Under the pieces are notes generated by a model. The model had not been told where the DNA came from and ran no database searches. It saw only the letters and a program-made list of their open reading frames with translations. A stretch of DNA of 64,000 nt. Source: Myxococcales bacterium (lineage in GTDB: Bacteria > Myxococcota > Myxococcia > Myxococcales > JAJYLH01). Shown here piece after piece: positions 8,412-16,409 of the stretch. The DNA lies in contig JAJYLH010000005.1 in NCBI GenBank assembly GCA_021787845.1, positions 124,001 to 188,000 of the forward strand, read 5' to 3'. Position 1 is the stretch's first letter; each line of letters starts with the position of its first letter. A program made the translations under genes and the position numbers.

Positions 8412-9836
8412 CTACCGGGGACCGCGGGCGATCTTGTAGCGCTCGAGCTTGTTGTAGAGGCTGCGCCGGCTGATGCCGAGGATCTTCGCCGCCTGCTGCT
8501 TGTTCCAGCCGTGCGCGTCCAGCGTGCGGGCGATCATCGTCCGCTCGACTTCCTTCATCTTCATCCCGAGCGGCACCCGCACGTAGTCGGAGTCGTCGGC
8601 GCTGCCCGCGACCAGCCGCGGCAGGAGGTCCGGCGTCAGCTTCCCGTCGGTGGAGAGAATCACCATGTGCTCCACCACGTTACGCAGCTCCCGGACGTTT
8701 CCCGGCCACGGGTAGCGCTGGAGCAGATCCAAGGTCTCCGGCACCGCTACCGTGTCCAGCTTGCGGTACCGCTGGGCGAAGGTGTCGGCGAAGCGCTGGG
8801 TGAGGACCGCGATGTCCTCCCGGCGATCTCGAAGCGGCGGCAGCCGCAGGGGGAAGACGTTCAGCCGGTAGTAGAGGTCCTCCCGAAACTGGCGGGCCGC
8901 GACCAGCTCCGACAGGTCGCGGTTGGTCGCCGCCACCACCCGCACGTTGGCAACCCGCTCCTCCTGGGCGCCGACCCGGGTGAAGCGGAACGTTTCCAGG
9001 ACCCGCAAGAGGCTCACCTGGGTGCGAGCGTCCATCGTGTTGACTTCGTCCAGGAAGAGCGTCCCGCCCGCGGCCGTCTCGAACTGCCCGGGCTTCTGCT
9101 CCACGGCACCGGTGAAGGCCCCCCTCTCGTGGCCGAACAGCTCGCTCGCCACCAGCTCGGCCGGAATCGCCCCGGTGTGCACCGCGACGAACGGCCCCGC
9201 CGCGCGGGCGCTGCGCCGGTGGATGCTCGAGGCGACCAGCTCCTTGCCGGTCCCGCTCTCGCCGTAGACGAGGACGGTGGTGTCCGCCGCGGCGGCGAGC
9301 TGAATCTGCTGGAACACCTCCTTCATCGACTTCGACCGGGCGACGAAGCCGTCGAACTGGACCACCTCCGAATCGCCTTCGCGCGCCCGCAGCGGCAGAT
9401 CGTGCGGCGCCTGGCGGCAGAGGTCGCTGACCATCGCCTTGAGACGCCGCGGCTCCACCGGCTTTTGCAGGTAGTCGGCGGCCCCGTTCTTCAGGCTCGA
9501 GACCGCGGTCTTCGCCGTCGGGTGCCCGGTGACCACCACCACTCCCGTCATCGGGGAGCGGTCATGGACAGCCTTGGCGAGGTCGGCGCCGGAGCGGCCC
9601 GGCATCACGAGGTCGGTGATCACCGCGTGGGCGGGCCGCCGGTCGAACCGGTCCACCGCCTCATCGACGGTCGCGGCGGTCTCCACCTCGTAGCCCTCCT
9701 CGCGCAAGATGAGCGCCAGCGGCTCCAGGTCGTCGGGCGCGTCGTCGACCAGCAGCACCCGGTAGGGCACCGGGCTCGGTCGCGCGAGGGCCGCCGAGAG
9801 GGCGCGCTCCTCGACCGAAAAGGGCGTTTCCGACAT
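8412..9836 (-). CDS. Sigma-54-dependent response regulator (NtrC family)
   Basis: 474 residues. Domains in order: a receiver domain (residues about 20-135, phospho-acceptor Asp in AVITDLVMPG), an AAA+ sigma-54 activator domain (Walker A GESGTGKE; the sigma-54 contact loop GAFTGA; GTLFLDEV), and a Fis-type helix-turn-helix at the C-terminus (NKQQAAKILGISRRSLYNKL). On phosphorylation it should form a ring that remodels sigma-54 holoenzyme at -24/-12 promoters. The ATG at 9836 has GGAGG seven bases upstream and is preferred to the GTG at 9839. No partner histidine kinase is adjacent, so it is an orphan; its targets cannot be read from this window. Confidence 0.93.
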   Translation of the reverse strand: MSETPFSVEERALSAALARPSPVPYRVLLVDDAPDDLEPLALILREEGYEVETAATVDEAVDRFDRRPAHAVITDLVMPGRSGADLAKAVHDRSPMTGVVVVTGHPTAKTAVSSLKNGAADYLQKPVEPRRLKAMVSDLCRQAPHDLPLRAREGDSEVVQFDGFVARSKSMKEVFQQIQLAAAADTTVLVYGESGTGKELVASSIHRRSARAAGPFVAVHTGAIPAELVASELFGHERGAFTGAVEQKPGQFETAAGGTLFLDEVNTMDARTQVSLLRVLETFRFTRVGAQEERVANVRVVAATNRDLSELVAARQFREDLYYRLNVFPLRLPPLRDRREDIAVLTQRFADTFAQRYRKLDTVAVPETLDLLQRYPWPGNVRELRNVVEHMVILSTDGKLTPDLLPRLVAGSADDSDYVRVPLGMKMKEVERTMIARTLDAHGWNKQQAAKILGISRRSLYNKLERYKIARGPR

Positions 9837-9987
9837 CACGAATCCTCCGAGGAACGATGCCGACTCGCGGCAGCGCGCCCAACGGTAGGCACGGACGGCG
9901 AGCGTGCAAGAGGCGCCGGGAGGCCGGCGGGTTCGAGGCGCTCCCGCCGCGCGAAAACAGGCCGAGTGCTAACGTCGAAGACCCGAG

Positions 9988-10659
9988 ATGACGCTCGCCG
10001 ACCTCGACCGGACGGTCCGCGCCACGGGGCCCGGGCTGTTGCCGCTGCTCGCCTTGGCGTCGCTCGTCGAGTACGTCTTCCCGCCGTTCCCCGGAGACAC
10101 CATCGTCCTCGTCGGCGCCGCTCTCGCCGTGCGGGGGCAGGTGTCCGTCGCGGCGGTGTTCGCGGTCTGCACCGCCGGCTCGGCGGCGGGCGCGGTGGCC
10201 GACTACCTCGCCGGAGGGTGGCTGGGCGGCCGCCTCGCGCGCCCGTCCGCGGCCCGCTGGCGCCGGTTGCTCCCGCCGGACCGGCTCGCCCGCGTCGAGG
10301 GGCAGTACCGCCGCTATGGACCGTGGCTGATCCTCGCCAACCGGTTCGTCCCCGCGGCCCGGGCGCTCTTCTTCGTCTTCGCGGGGATGAGCGAGCTGGG
10401 CCTCATGAAGACGGTGGCGCTCGGCGCCGTGTCGGCGATGGCCTGGAACGGGCTCATCGTCGGCGCGGGCTACGCCTTGGGGGCGAACCTCCCGCGCCTG
10501 GACGCGTGGCTCAAAGCGTTCGACCGGACCTCGCTCGAGGTCGTCGGGGCGGTCGGGCTCGGGATCGTCGTCGTCCTCGGCCTCCGGCGCTGGCGCGGGC
10601 ACGCCCGGGCGCGGGTGGGGCGCGGCGCGAAGGACGAGAGCGATTCGGCCCATCGTTAG
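9988..10659 (+). CDS. DedA-family membrane protein (VTT/SNARE-associated domain)
   Basis: 223 residues with several hydrophobic helices. The N-terminus (SLVEYVFPPFPGDTIVLVGA) is the DedA signature with the E-x-x-x-P-x-P-G-D motif, and NRFVPAARALFFVFAGM carries the second conserved R-F-x-P-x-x-R region. DedA proteins are inner-membrane proteins tied to proton-motive-force homeostasis and lipid-carrier recycling; some are undecaprenyl-phosphate flippases. Which role applies here is unknown. The last 25 residues are a basic, hydrophilic tail. A TAACGT at 9970-9975 may be its -10 element, without a clear -35. The following gene is convergent. Confidence 0.9.
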   Translation: MTLADLDRTVRATGPGLLPLLALASLVEYVFPPFPGDTIVLVGAALAVRGQVSVAAVFAVCTAGSAAGAVADYLAGGWLGGRLARPSAARWRRLLPPDRLARVEGQYRRYGPWLILANRFVPAARALFFVFAGMSELGLMKTVALGAVSAMAWNGLIVGAGYALGANLPRLDAWLKAFDRTSLEVVGAVGLGIVVVLGLRRWRGHARARVGRGAKDESDSAHR

Positions 10660-10740
10660 GGCCGGACGAATCGAGACGAATTCGTTCCCTCTCATCGAAG
10701 CGCGCAGCCGAGGGACGGGAGGAAACCCTTGCCTTGGGCC

Positions 10741-10772
10741 CGCTCGCCCTTCGACTGCGCTCAGGGTGAGCG
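10741..10772. repeat. REP-like intergenic palindrome
   Basis: CGCTCGCCCT (10741-10750) pairs with AGGGTGAGCG (10763-10772) with one G-T wobble around a TCGACTGCGCTC loop. Sequences of the form CCCTTCGACTNCGCTCAGGG are widespread dispersed intergenic repeats in high-GC bacteria. Only one copy is in this window, at a convergent gene junction where it could also help end transcripts. Confidence 0.5.
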
Positions 10773-10820
10773 GTCCAGGAAAGCGCGACTGGTCAAGGTT
10801 ATTCTAATTCAGCTACTTAG

Positions 10821-10840
10821 CGCCGCCGGTTCCGGCGGCG
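10821..10840. terminator. Strong hairpin between convergent genes
   Basis: CGCCGCCGG (10821-10829) and CCGGCGGCG (10832-10840) are perfect 9-base arms with a 2-base centre, located between the DedA gene and the convergent REC-PATAN gene. Read on the minus strand it follows the stop of the REC-PATAN gene by 20 bases and is followed by an AT-rich tract with scattered T, so it may terminate that transcript. Confidence 0.5.
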
Positions 10841-10859
10841 GCCCCGGGCCCGGGCGAGG

Positions 10860-12200
10860 CTAGCCGGGACCGCTCTCGCCCGGCAGGTCGAGAATCCTCA
10901 ACCCGATGAGCCCGACGAGGAGCCCGCGCACCTGCCCCTCGCGCTTTCCCGCCCACCGGATGAGCTCGGCGACGGGCTTGGTCCCGTCGACGCGCGCCAG
11001 GAGGGACGCTTCCCAGCTCTCGAGCTCGACGTCCGACAGGAGGAAGCTCGGCTCGGGCGAGGGGACGGGCCGGGCCTCGTCGGGCGAGAGGCGGACGAGC
11101 CGCTCGAGCGAGTAGAGCTTCTTCACCCCGCGCAGGATCAGGTTCGCCGGGTGGAGGTCGAGCTTGAGCGTCTCCTCGCGCGCGCGCTTCTTGAAGGTGA
11201 GCTGGAAGGCGCCCTCCTCCCAGGCGAAGAGGCTGTAGATGATCGCCTTGACCTGCTGGCCGACGTAGTACATCCGCTCCGAGTCGTTCAAGAGCCCCAT
11301 CTCGATGAGCACGTCGCCGGTGCGCTTCTTCGTTCGCTGCGCCACGAGCGTGGCCGCCTTCAGGTCCTCCGCCGGCACCTTGCCGATGCGCACCAGGAAC
11401 TGCCCGAACCGGTCGCTCAGGATGTTCGAGCTCGCGAAGACCGGCGCGCCGCGCTCGAAGAAGACCATCTTGCGCACCGGGCCCCGGGTGAGCAGCAGCT
11501 CTCCCGTCTCCCGCGCCAGATGGAAGGCCGCGATGAGCTGCGGCAGGTTGTCGGCGAGCGGTCCCCCCCGGGAGGAGGCGGCGCTCTCGACCGGCGCGAG
11601 GACCGGCGGCAGCGCCCTCTGTGCCTCCGGGGGCACGGGCGGACGACGCTCGATTCTGGGCAGCGGCCGCGAGCCCTGGAAGACGAGCCGCTCGCCCGAC
11701 AAGGTCGCGCTCACCCGGTGCGGCGCCTCGGTCACGCTCACCCGGCCGGTCAGCTCCAGCTCCCGCTCGCTCTCGTCCTCGATGTCGACCTCGACCTCGA
11801 CCTCGTCCTTCGCTTCGGCCGCCGGCGCCCGCTTCATCTCCGGCGGCACCAGCGAGACGATCCGCTCCAGGAGCCGCTCCACCTCGAACGGCTTCTCGAA
11901 GTAGTCCGCCGCCCCGTGGTACGAGGTCGCCTCGAGCCCGTGCCGCCCGCCCTTGAAGACGCCGGAGACGAGGACGAAGGGAATCTTCAGCGCCTTGAGG
12001 ACCGCCGCGACCTCGTAGCCCATCGCGTCGGGGAGCAGCACGTCGACGATCGCCGCGTCGGGCCGCTCGGCCTTCGCCTTCTCCATCGCCGCCCGCGCCC
12101 GCTGGACCTGCAGGACCTGGTAGCCCGCCTCCTCGAACGAGCTCGACAACAGCTTCAAGAGCTCGGCGTTGTCGTCGACGATGAGCAGGCGCGGCGCCAT
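10860..12200 (-). CDS. Response regulator with DUF4388 (PATAN) output domain
   Basis: 446 residues. Residues 1-125 form a receiver domain: the acidic pair in IVDD, Asp53 in AAIVDVLLPD, Ser in LVSG, Lys in YFEKPF. A charged linker rich in Glu and Pro follows (about 130-200). Residues about 205-330 form a DUF4388/PATAN domain (LIAAFHLARETGELLLTRG; VFFERGAPVFASSNI), a module common in myxobacterial and cyanobacterial regulators and thought to mediate protein contacts. The last 100 residues resemble the usual DUF4388 C-terminal extension. It carries no DNA-binding domain, so it probably acts through protein partners. A good promoter lies so close that the mRNA may be leaderless. Confidence 0.88.
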   Translation of the reverse strand: MAPRLLIVDDNAELLKLLSSSFEEAGYQVLQVQRARAAMEKAKAERPDAAIVDVLLPDAMGYEVAAVLKALKIPFVLVSGVFKGGRHGLEATSYHGAADYFEKPFEVERLLERIVSLVPPEMKRAPAAEAKDEVEVEVDIEDESERELELTGRVSVTEAPHRVSATLSGERLVFQGSRPLPRIERRPPVPPEAQRALPPVLAPVESAASSRGGPLADNLPQLIAAFHLARETGELLLTRGPVRKMVFFERGAPVFASSNILSDRFGQFLVRIGKVPAEDLKAATLVAQRTKKRTGDVLIEMGLLNDSERMYYVGQQVKAIIYSLFAWEEGAFQLTFKKRAREETLKLDLHPANLILRGVKKLYSLERLVRLSPDEARPVPSPEPSFLLSDVELESWEASLLARVDGTKPVAELIRWAGKREGQVRGLLVGLIGLRILDLPGESGPG

Positions 12201-12209
12201 CGATTCTCT

Positions 12210-12239
12210 ACGTTAGAAGCAAAGTCCGAAGGGGTTCAA
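12210..12239 (-). promoter_or_regulatory. Sigma-70-type promoter of the REC-PATAN gene
   Basis: On the minus strand TTGAAC (12239-12234), an 18-base spacer and TAACGT (12215-12210) precede the ATG at 12200. Only 9 bases separate the -10 from the start codon, so transcription should begin at or within a few bases of the ATG, and no Shine-Dalgarno could fit. Confidence 0.6.
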
Positions 12240-12392
12240 GGTGGGCTCTTCATCGCCGCTGTGGGTGCCCGACGGCCGGCCGGCCCAGCGCTTGCGCCGG
12301 TCTCCCCGGCGGTGCTAGTCGGCTCTCTGCTCCTTCCGAGGCGCCGCTTCGAGGGCGACGAGAGGCTGCGCTGGGCGAGGATCCGACCCTCG

Positions 12393-13301
12393 ATGCCCGA
12401 CGACTTCGACGACGAGACGCTGGCGGGCCTGAAGCGCTCGCGCCTGCCGTGGGTGCTCGCCCTCTTCGCCCTTCTCGCGGGGCTCTTCATCGTCTGGCTC
12501 TACGGCCACGAGAAGCAGCGGGGCGTCACCATCGAAGGCCAGGGGCACCTCGTCGTCCTCCCGCAGGGCAGCCGCTGGGCGTGGGCGCTCCTGCTCAACG
12601 GCACCCTCGTCCAGCTCACCCCCGGCAGCGTCGCCCGCTTCCACCCGACCACCGGCCCCTGCGACTGGATCGAAGGCACCCTCGAAGGAGAGCGGCTGCG
12701 CTTGGAGGAGCTCAGGTGCGCTCCCGGCTCCCTGCAAAGCCGGATCGGCGAGCGGATGCACTGGATGGGCCTGGAGTACGAGTGGTTCGACCCGGAGGAG
12801 AGGTTCTCCGGCGACACCCTGGAGCCGGTGCTTGAGACGCCGGAGGTCATCGCTTCGATGCTCGACCGGCGCCACCCGCGCTGGCCCCAGCTCGTGCCGC
12901 TCTACCAGCCGCTCTTTCCCGACGCCCTCGCCCGGGCCCGGCTGAGGGGGACGCTTCCGGTGCCGCTCATCATCGAGGTCGGCCGCAACGACCTCTTGCT
13001 GCGCCGGATGACCCGCGAGGACGAAACCGCCTTCCTCTCCCGGCCCCGGTTCCACCTCGCCGCGGGCGCGGCCGCCGGCGGCTGGATCGTGCGCACGCTG
13101 GTGGTCGACCCGGCGGCGACCGGCGACCTCGAAGACCTCCTGGTCGACCCGACCGCTCCGCCGTGGCCGGACCTCCTGCGCCAGCGGACGGTCCGGGTCG
13201 CCCGGCGCACCCCCCTGCCGGAAGCGCTCGCCGGCGCTCCCGCCGAGATGCCGAACGCCAAGCCGAAATCGAACCCGGCTCTGTCCCGCCGGCCACCCTA
13301 G
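12393..13301 (+). CDS. Membrane-anchored protein of unknown function
   Basis: 302 residues from ATG 12393. The frame is open far upstream, but this start gives a short acidic N-terminus (MPDDFDDETLAGLKRSR) and a single transmembrane helix at about residues 19-39 (LPWVLALFALLAGLFIVWLY). The remaining 260 residues should be periplasmic and contain many Trp, Pro and Glu. The segments GSRWAWALLLNGTLVQLTPG and RMHWMGLEYEWFDPEERF stand out, and no catalytic motif is recognisable. I do not recognise the family. It lies between a divergent regulator and the exbB operon, so it could be an accessory protein of either, but nothing in the sequence proves this. Confidence 0.65.
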   Translation: MPDDFDDETLAGLKRSRLPWVLALFALLAGLFIVWLYGHEKQRGVTIEGQGHLVVLPQGSRWAWALLLNGTLVQLTPGSVARFHPTTGPCDWIEGTLEGERLRLEELRCAPGSLQSRIGERMHWMGLEYEWFDPEERFSGDTLEPVLETPEVIASMLDRRHPRWPQLVPLYQPLFPDALARARLRGTLPVPLIIEVGRNDLLLRRMTREDETAFLSRPRFHLAAGAAAGGWIVRTLVVDPAATGDLEDLLVDPTAPPWPDLLRQRTVRVARRTPLPEALAGAPAEMPNAKPKSNPALSRRPP

Positions 13302-13669
13302 ACCGGCGCCGGCACGGGGTTCGCCTTGACACTCGTCCGAGCCGGTTGCTAAGGTTCGCCCGCTTTTTTTCGGCACGATCCGCCGCGGCGGAGAAGGCGT
13401 GAGGTTCCAAGGCCTTCGAGGCGGGTGAGGACCGGCGAGCCAAAGGAGACGAAGGCAGGCTCTGCGGGCTGGTCGCGGCCGGTCCTGCGGGGTCCGCCCA
13501 TCGACCGATGGCCGAAGACCGAGGCGAGCACCTAGGGTGCGCCCTCCGGGTCCGGCGTGGAAGGGCCGGCCCGAGCTTTTCGACGTGAGGATAGGCCGGG
13601 GCCGCCGCATGGAGCGGCGCCACGAAACCCGGACGGCAGAGTTTCCCAGCGCGGAGGCACGAAGCGGTC
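13302..13669 (+). other. Long leader region of the exbB operon
   Basis: 368 bases without a gene. The promoter at 13326-13355 predicts a 5' untranslated leader of about 310 bases, long enough for RNA control. I find no known riboswitch signature in it. A GGAGG at 13653-13657 is the likely ribosome-binding site for exbB. Confidence 0.4.
13326..13355 (+). promoter_or_regulatory. Promoter upstream of the exbB operon
   Basis: TTGACA (13326-13331), an 18-base spacer and TAAGGT (13350-13355). The -35 is a perfect consensus; the -10 follows the TAnnnT form seen at other starts in this window. A T-rich run follows at 13364-13370. Confidence 0.6.
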
Positions 13670-14332
13670 ATGGAATTCTTCAAAGCGGTCGCGTACCACT
13701 TCAATGCGGGCGGCTGGGGCATGTACCCCATCCTCCTGTGCTTCATCTTCACGATCGCCATCCTGGTCGATCGGCTCCGGGCGCTGTTCGGGACCTACAA
13801 CATCGACAAGGAGGCCTTCCTCGCCGGGCTGAAGAAGCACGTCTTCGCCGGCGACCTGGAGCAGGCCATCAGCTACACCGCCAGCCAGAAGCCGACCCCG
13901 CTGACGACCATCGTCAAGGCCGGCCTGATGCAGGTGGACAAGGGCGACGCCGAGGTCCAGGCGGCGATGGACGAGGCGAGCCTGCGGGAGATGCCCCGCA
14001 TCGAGGCCCGCACCGGCTACCTGTCGATGCTGGGCAACGTCGCCACCCTCTGCGGCCTCTTGGGCACCGTCTCCGGCCTCATCATCTGCTTCGCCGCCGT
14101 CGGTCACCTGGCGGCCGACAAGCGGTCCGCGGCGCTCAGCGAAGGCATCGCCGAAGCGATGAACTGCACCGCGTTCGGGCTCGGCACCGGCATCATCGCC
14201 CTGGTGTTCTTCTCGGTGCTGCAAGGCAAGACCCAGCACATGATGGACGACATCAACGAGACGAGCGTGGGCGTCTTGAACCTGATCGTCGCCAACCGCG
14301 ACAAGATCACGACCAAGGCGAAGGCGGCTTAA
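13670..14332 (+). CDS. MotA/TolQ/ExbB proton channel protein
   Basis: 220 residues with three hydrophobic segments: residues about 17-38, 115-140 and 160-185. The C-terminal MotA/TolQ/ExbB domain includes TGYLSMLGNVATLCGLLGTV and a following FGLGTGIIALVFF helix. With ExbD/TolR partners it forms an inner-membrane channel that turns proton flow into mechanical work on a periplasmic partner. It is the first gene of an operon with two ExbD-type genes. This one-plus-two layout matches, for example, the AglR-AglQ-AglS gliding motor of Myxococcus, but no other gliding gene is nearby, so TonB-, Tol- or Agl-type roles all remain open. Confidence 0.9.
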   Translation: MEFFKAVAYHFNAGGWGMYPILLCFIFTIAILVDRLRALFGTYNIDKEAFLAGLKKHVFAGDLEQAISYTASQKPTPLTTIVKAGLMQVDKGDAEVQAAMDEASLREMPRIEARTGYLSMLGNVATLCGLLGTVSGLIICFAAVGHLAADKRSAALSEGIAEAMNCTAFGLGTGIIALVFFSVLQGKTQHMMDDINETSVGVLNLIVANRDKITTKAKAA

Positions 14333-14481
14333 GAGGGCTTCTGCCCACCGCCTGCGCTCTTGTGGAGCGGATGCGGTCCCGTCGGCCACGAAGGGCGGAA
14401 CCGGTCCCGCGCGTGGGCGGTCGATCAGGACAGCGATGAGCGGCCGACCTCGACGAGAGGCGGCCCTTCGAGGAAGCGAGC

Positions 14482-14967
14482 ATGGGCGGCGCCGCACCGG
14501 TCGAAAGCGGAAAGAAGGGCAAGAAAGACCTGGACATGGTGCTCAACCTGGTCCCGTTCATCGACCTGTTGAGCTGCCTCATCGCGTTCTTGCTCATCAC
14601 CGCCGTCTGGACGCAGATCACCGCGCTCCAGGTCGCCTCCACCGGCGGGCTGACCGAGAAGACCCCGCCGCCGACGAAGAACACCATCGACCTGCGCGTC
14701 ACGATCATGAGCTCGGGCTACATCCTTTCGGTCGCCGGCAACCTCGTCAACATCGCCAAGGTCGCCGAACCGGACGGCTCGATGGGTTACGACTCGAAGA
14801 CCCTCGTCAGCAAGCTGACCGTCGTCAAGCAGGCCTACCCGGAGCAGAAGTCGATCACCGTCGCGGCCGAGGACGAGGTCCTCTACAGCGACCTGGTCGG
14901 CACCGTCGACACGATCATCGACCAGGCGAAGCTGCCCGACGTCAGCGTGACCCCCGCGGTGAACTAG
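14482..14967 (+). CDS. ExbD/TolR-family protein (first copy)
   Basis: 161 residues. A basic cytoplasmic N-terminus (GKKGKKD) leads into one transmembrane helix with the conserved aspartate (LNLVPFIDLL, Asp28) that carries protons in ExbD/TolR. The periplasmic domain follows, ending PDVSVTPAVN. It is 149 bases downstream of exbB and 17 bases upstream of a second exbD. The gap before it is longer than usual for an operon but no terminator is visible. It forms the stator complex with the ExbB-like protein; the periplasmic domain would contact peptidoglycan or the effector. Confidence 0.9.
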   Translation: MGGAAPVESGKKGKKDLDMVLNLVPFIDLLSCLIAFLLITAVWTQITALQVASTGGLTEKTPPPTKNTIDLRVTIMSSGYILSVAGNLVNIAKVAEPDGSMGYDSKTLVSKLTVVKQAYPEQKSITVAAEDEVLYSDLVGTVDTIIDQAKLPDVSVTPAVN

Positions 14968-14984
14968 GGAGAAAAAAGAAGCAG

Positions 14985-15566
14985 ATGCCCATCGTCACTC
15001 CCGGCAAGCGGCCCGGCCTGCGCCTCTCGAAGAGCAAGGTCTTCGGGAAGAAGGGCTACGCCAGAAAGCACAGCGGGTTCGCGATGCTGAACCTGACGCC
15101 GATGGTCGACATGTTCACCATCATCACCATCTACCTGATCATGAACTTCTCGGCCAACGGCCAGATCCTCTTCATGACCAAGGACATCCAGCTCCCGATG
15201 ATCACCTCGACGATGAAGCTGGAGCGCGCGCCGGTGATCGCGATCTCCGAGGCGAGCATCTCCATCGACGGCTCGAAGGTGATGGACACCTCCGACCTCC
15301 TCGACACCGACACGCTGAACGTCCCGGCCCTCCAGGAGCGGCTCCAGGAGCGGCGCCAGAACATCGAGCAGACCAACGCCATCTTCGGTCAGGGCGAGCA
15401 GTTCCACGGCGTCATCGACATCCAGGCCGACCAGAAGATCAAGTTCCAGATTCTCAAGAAGGTGATGTTCTCCTGCTCCAGCACCGGTTTTAGCAACATC
15501 AACTTCGCCGGCGTCCAGCACTCCGGAGGGAGCTCGGCACCGGCGAAGACCGCGATGAACCCCTGA
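14985..15566 (+). CDS. ExbD/TolR-family protein (second copy)
   Basis: 193 residues. ATG 14985 has GGGAGA followed by an A-rich spacer upstream. The cytoplasmic N-terminus is longer and more basic than in the first copy (about 33 residues with RKHSG). The membrane helix carries the conserved Asp42 in LNLTPMVDMF. The periplasmic domain has a Gln-rich helix (LQERLQERRQNIEQ), then VIDIQADQKIKFQILKKVMF, typical of ExbD. The C-terminal tail is Gly/Ser/Pro-rich. Two different ExbD subunits in one operon suggest a hetero-oligomeric stator. Confidence 0.9.
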   Translation: MPIVTPGKRPGLRLSKSKVFGKKGYARKHSGFAMLNLTPMVDMFTIITIYLIMNFSANGQILFMTKDIQLPMITSTMKLERAPVIAISEASISIDGSKVMDTSDLLDTDTLNVPALQERLQERRQNIEQTNAIFGQGEQFHGVIDIQADQKIKFQILKKVMFSCSSTGFSNINFAGVQHSGGSSAPAKTAMNP

Positions 15567-15734
15567 AGAGGGGGTGGCCAGGAGCAACGTGCCGTCCGGC
15601 GAGACCGCTCATTCCGAGCGCGCCGAGCTCCTGGTCTGCATCCCTTAGAAGCGCTCCCGCTCGGCTCGACTCGCGCCCCTCCCTTTCGCTGGGCGAAGGC
15701 GGACTCTCGCGCTCGCCGCGCACCGCTTCGGGCA

Positions 15735-15764
15735 TTGACAGGCCGGCGCGCGGGTTTCTAGCAT
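15735..15764 (+). promoter_or_regulatory. Promoter upstream of the DUF465 gene
   Basis: TTGACA (15735-15740), an 18-base spacer and TAGCAT (15759-15764), about 100 bases before the DUF465 start. The -35 is a perfect consensus. Confidence 0.6.
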
Positions 15765-15862
15765 CGCTCGTAGATGCTTGAAACTCGCCAGCCGCGTCTC
15801 CGCCGGGCCGGAAAATCACCACCGGGCCGACCCGACGCTCGCCCATCCACCGTGGAGGTCGC

Positions 15863-16048
15863 ATGATGCCGTCGCAAGCCGACCAGGAATACGAACGGCT
15901 GCGCCGCGAGCACGCCAAGCTCGATGAGAAGGTTCGCGAGCTGGAGAGCCACCGGTGGCTGTCGGCCGCCGAGGAGGCGGAGGTCAAGCGCCTGAAGCGG
16001 GAGAAGCTCGCGCGCAAAGACCAGATGCGCCTGCTCCATCCGGACTAG
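15863..16048 (+). CDS. DUF465 (YdcH-like) small coiled-coil protein
   Basis: 61 residues, almost all charged and helical. The pattern EHAKLDEKVRELES, a short break, then EVKRLKREKLARKDQM matches the DUF465/YdcH family: two short helices forming a helical hairpin, ending in a lysine-rich L-K-x-x-K-L-x-x-K-D motif. Function is unknown in any organism. The second ATG (15866) would be equally good. It has its own promoter and is not obviously in an operon. Confidence 0.8.
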   Translation: MMPSQADQEYERLRREHAKLDEKVRELESHRWLSAAEEAEVKRLKREKLARKDQMRLLHPD

Positions 16049-16409
16049 AGCCGCGGGCTCGCCGAGGCATGCAGTAGCCCTCTTGCCCAGCACGGGCGAG
16101 CGGTGCCGACCGATCATCCGGTTCGTCCCGTCCGGCAGACCGACCTCGATCGATCCAGGGCCAGAACACCTTCAGGGCTCTATCGACGGCCGCGACGAAT
16201 GTCCAGCAGCGGTCGTTGTTGGTGGTCTCGCGCTTGCTTTCCCGGCCGGCCGTTGCTAACAGGAGGGGTCGCGACCGCCCTTTCGCGGGAGCCGTCCGCT
16301 CTGCCTCTGGCCTCCCCCCCTAGGCCTGGTTGATTGGGCGGCTCCCTCGAGAGGGCGGAGCCGTCTTCTCCCAAGGGGCGGTCCGCCTCTTCGCTTCGTG
16401 GAAATCGCC
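16049..16409 (+). other. Leader and intergenic region before the aspartate-semialdehyde dehydrogenase-like gene
   Basis: 361 bases without a gene. It holds a possible promoter (TTGCTT 16234-16239, 16 bases, TAACAG 16256-16261), a palindrome GGTCGCGACC (16267-16276), and a nested hairpin with arms CGGCTCC (16339-16345) and GGAGCCG (16357-16363) followed by a pyrimidine-rich TCTTCTCCC. The hairpin lies in the predicted leader and might attenuate transcription. Confidence 0.35.
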
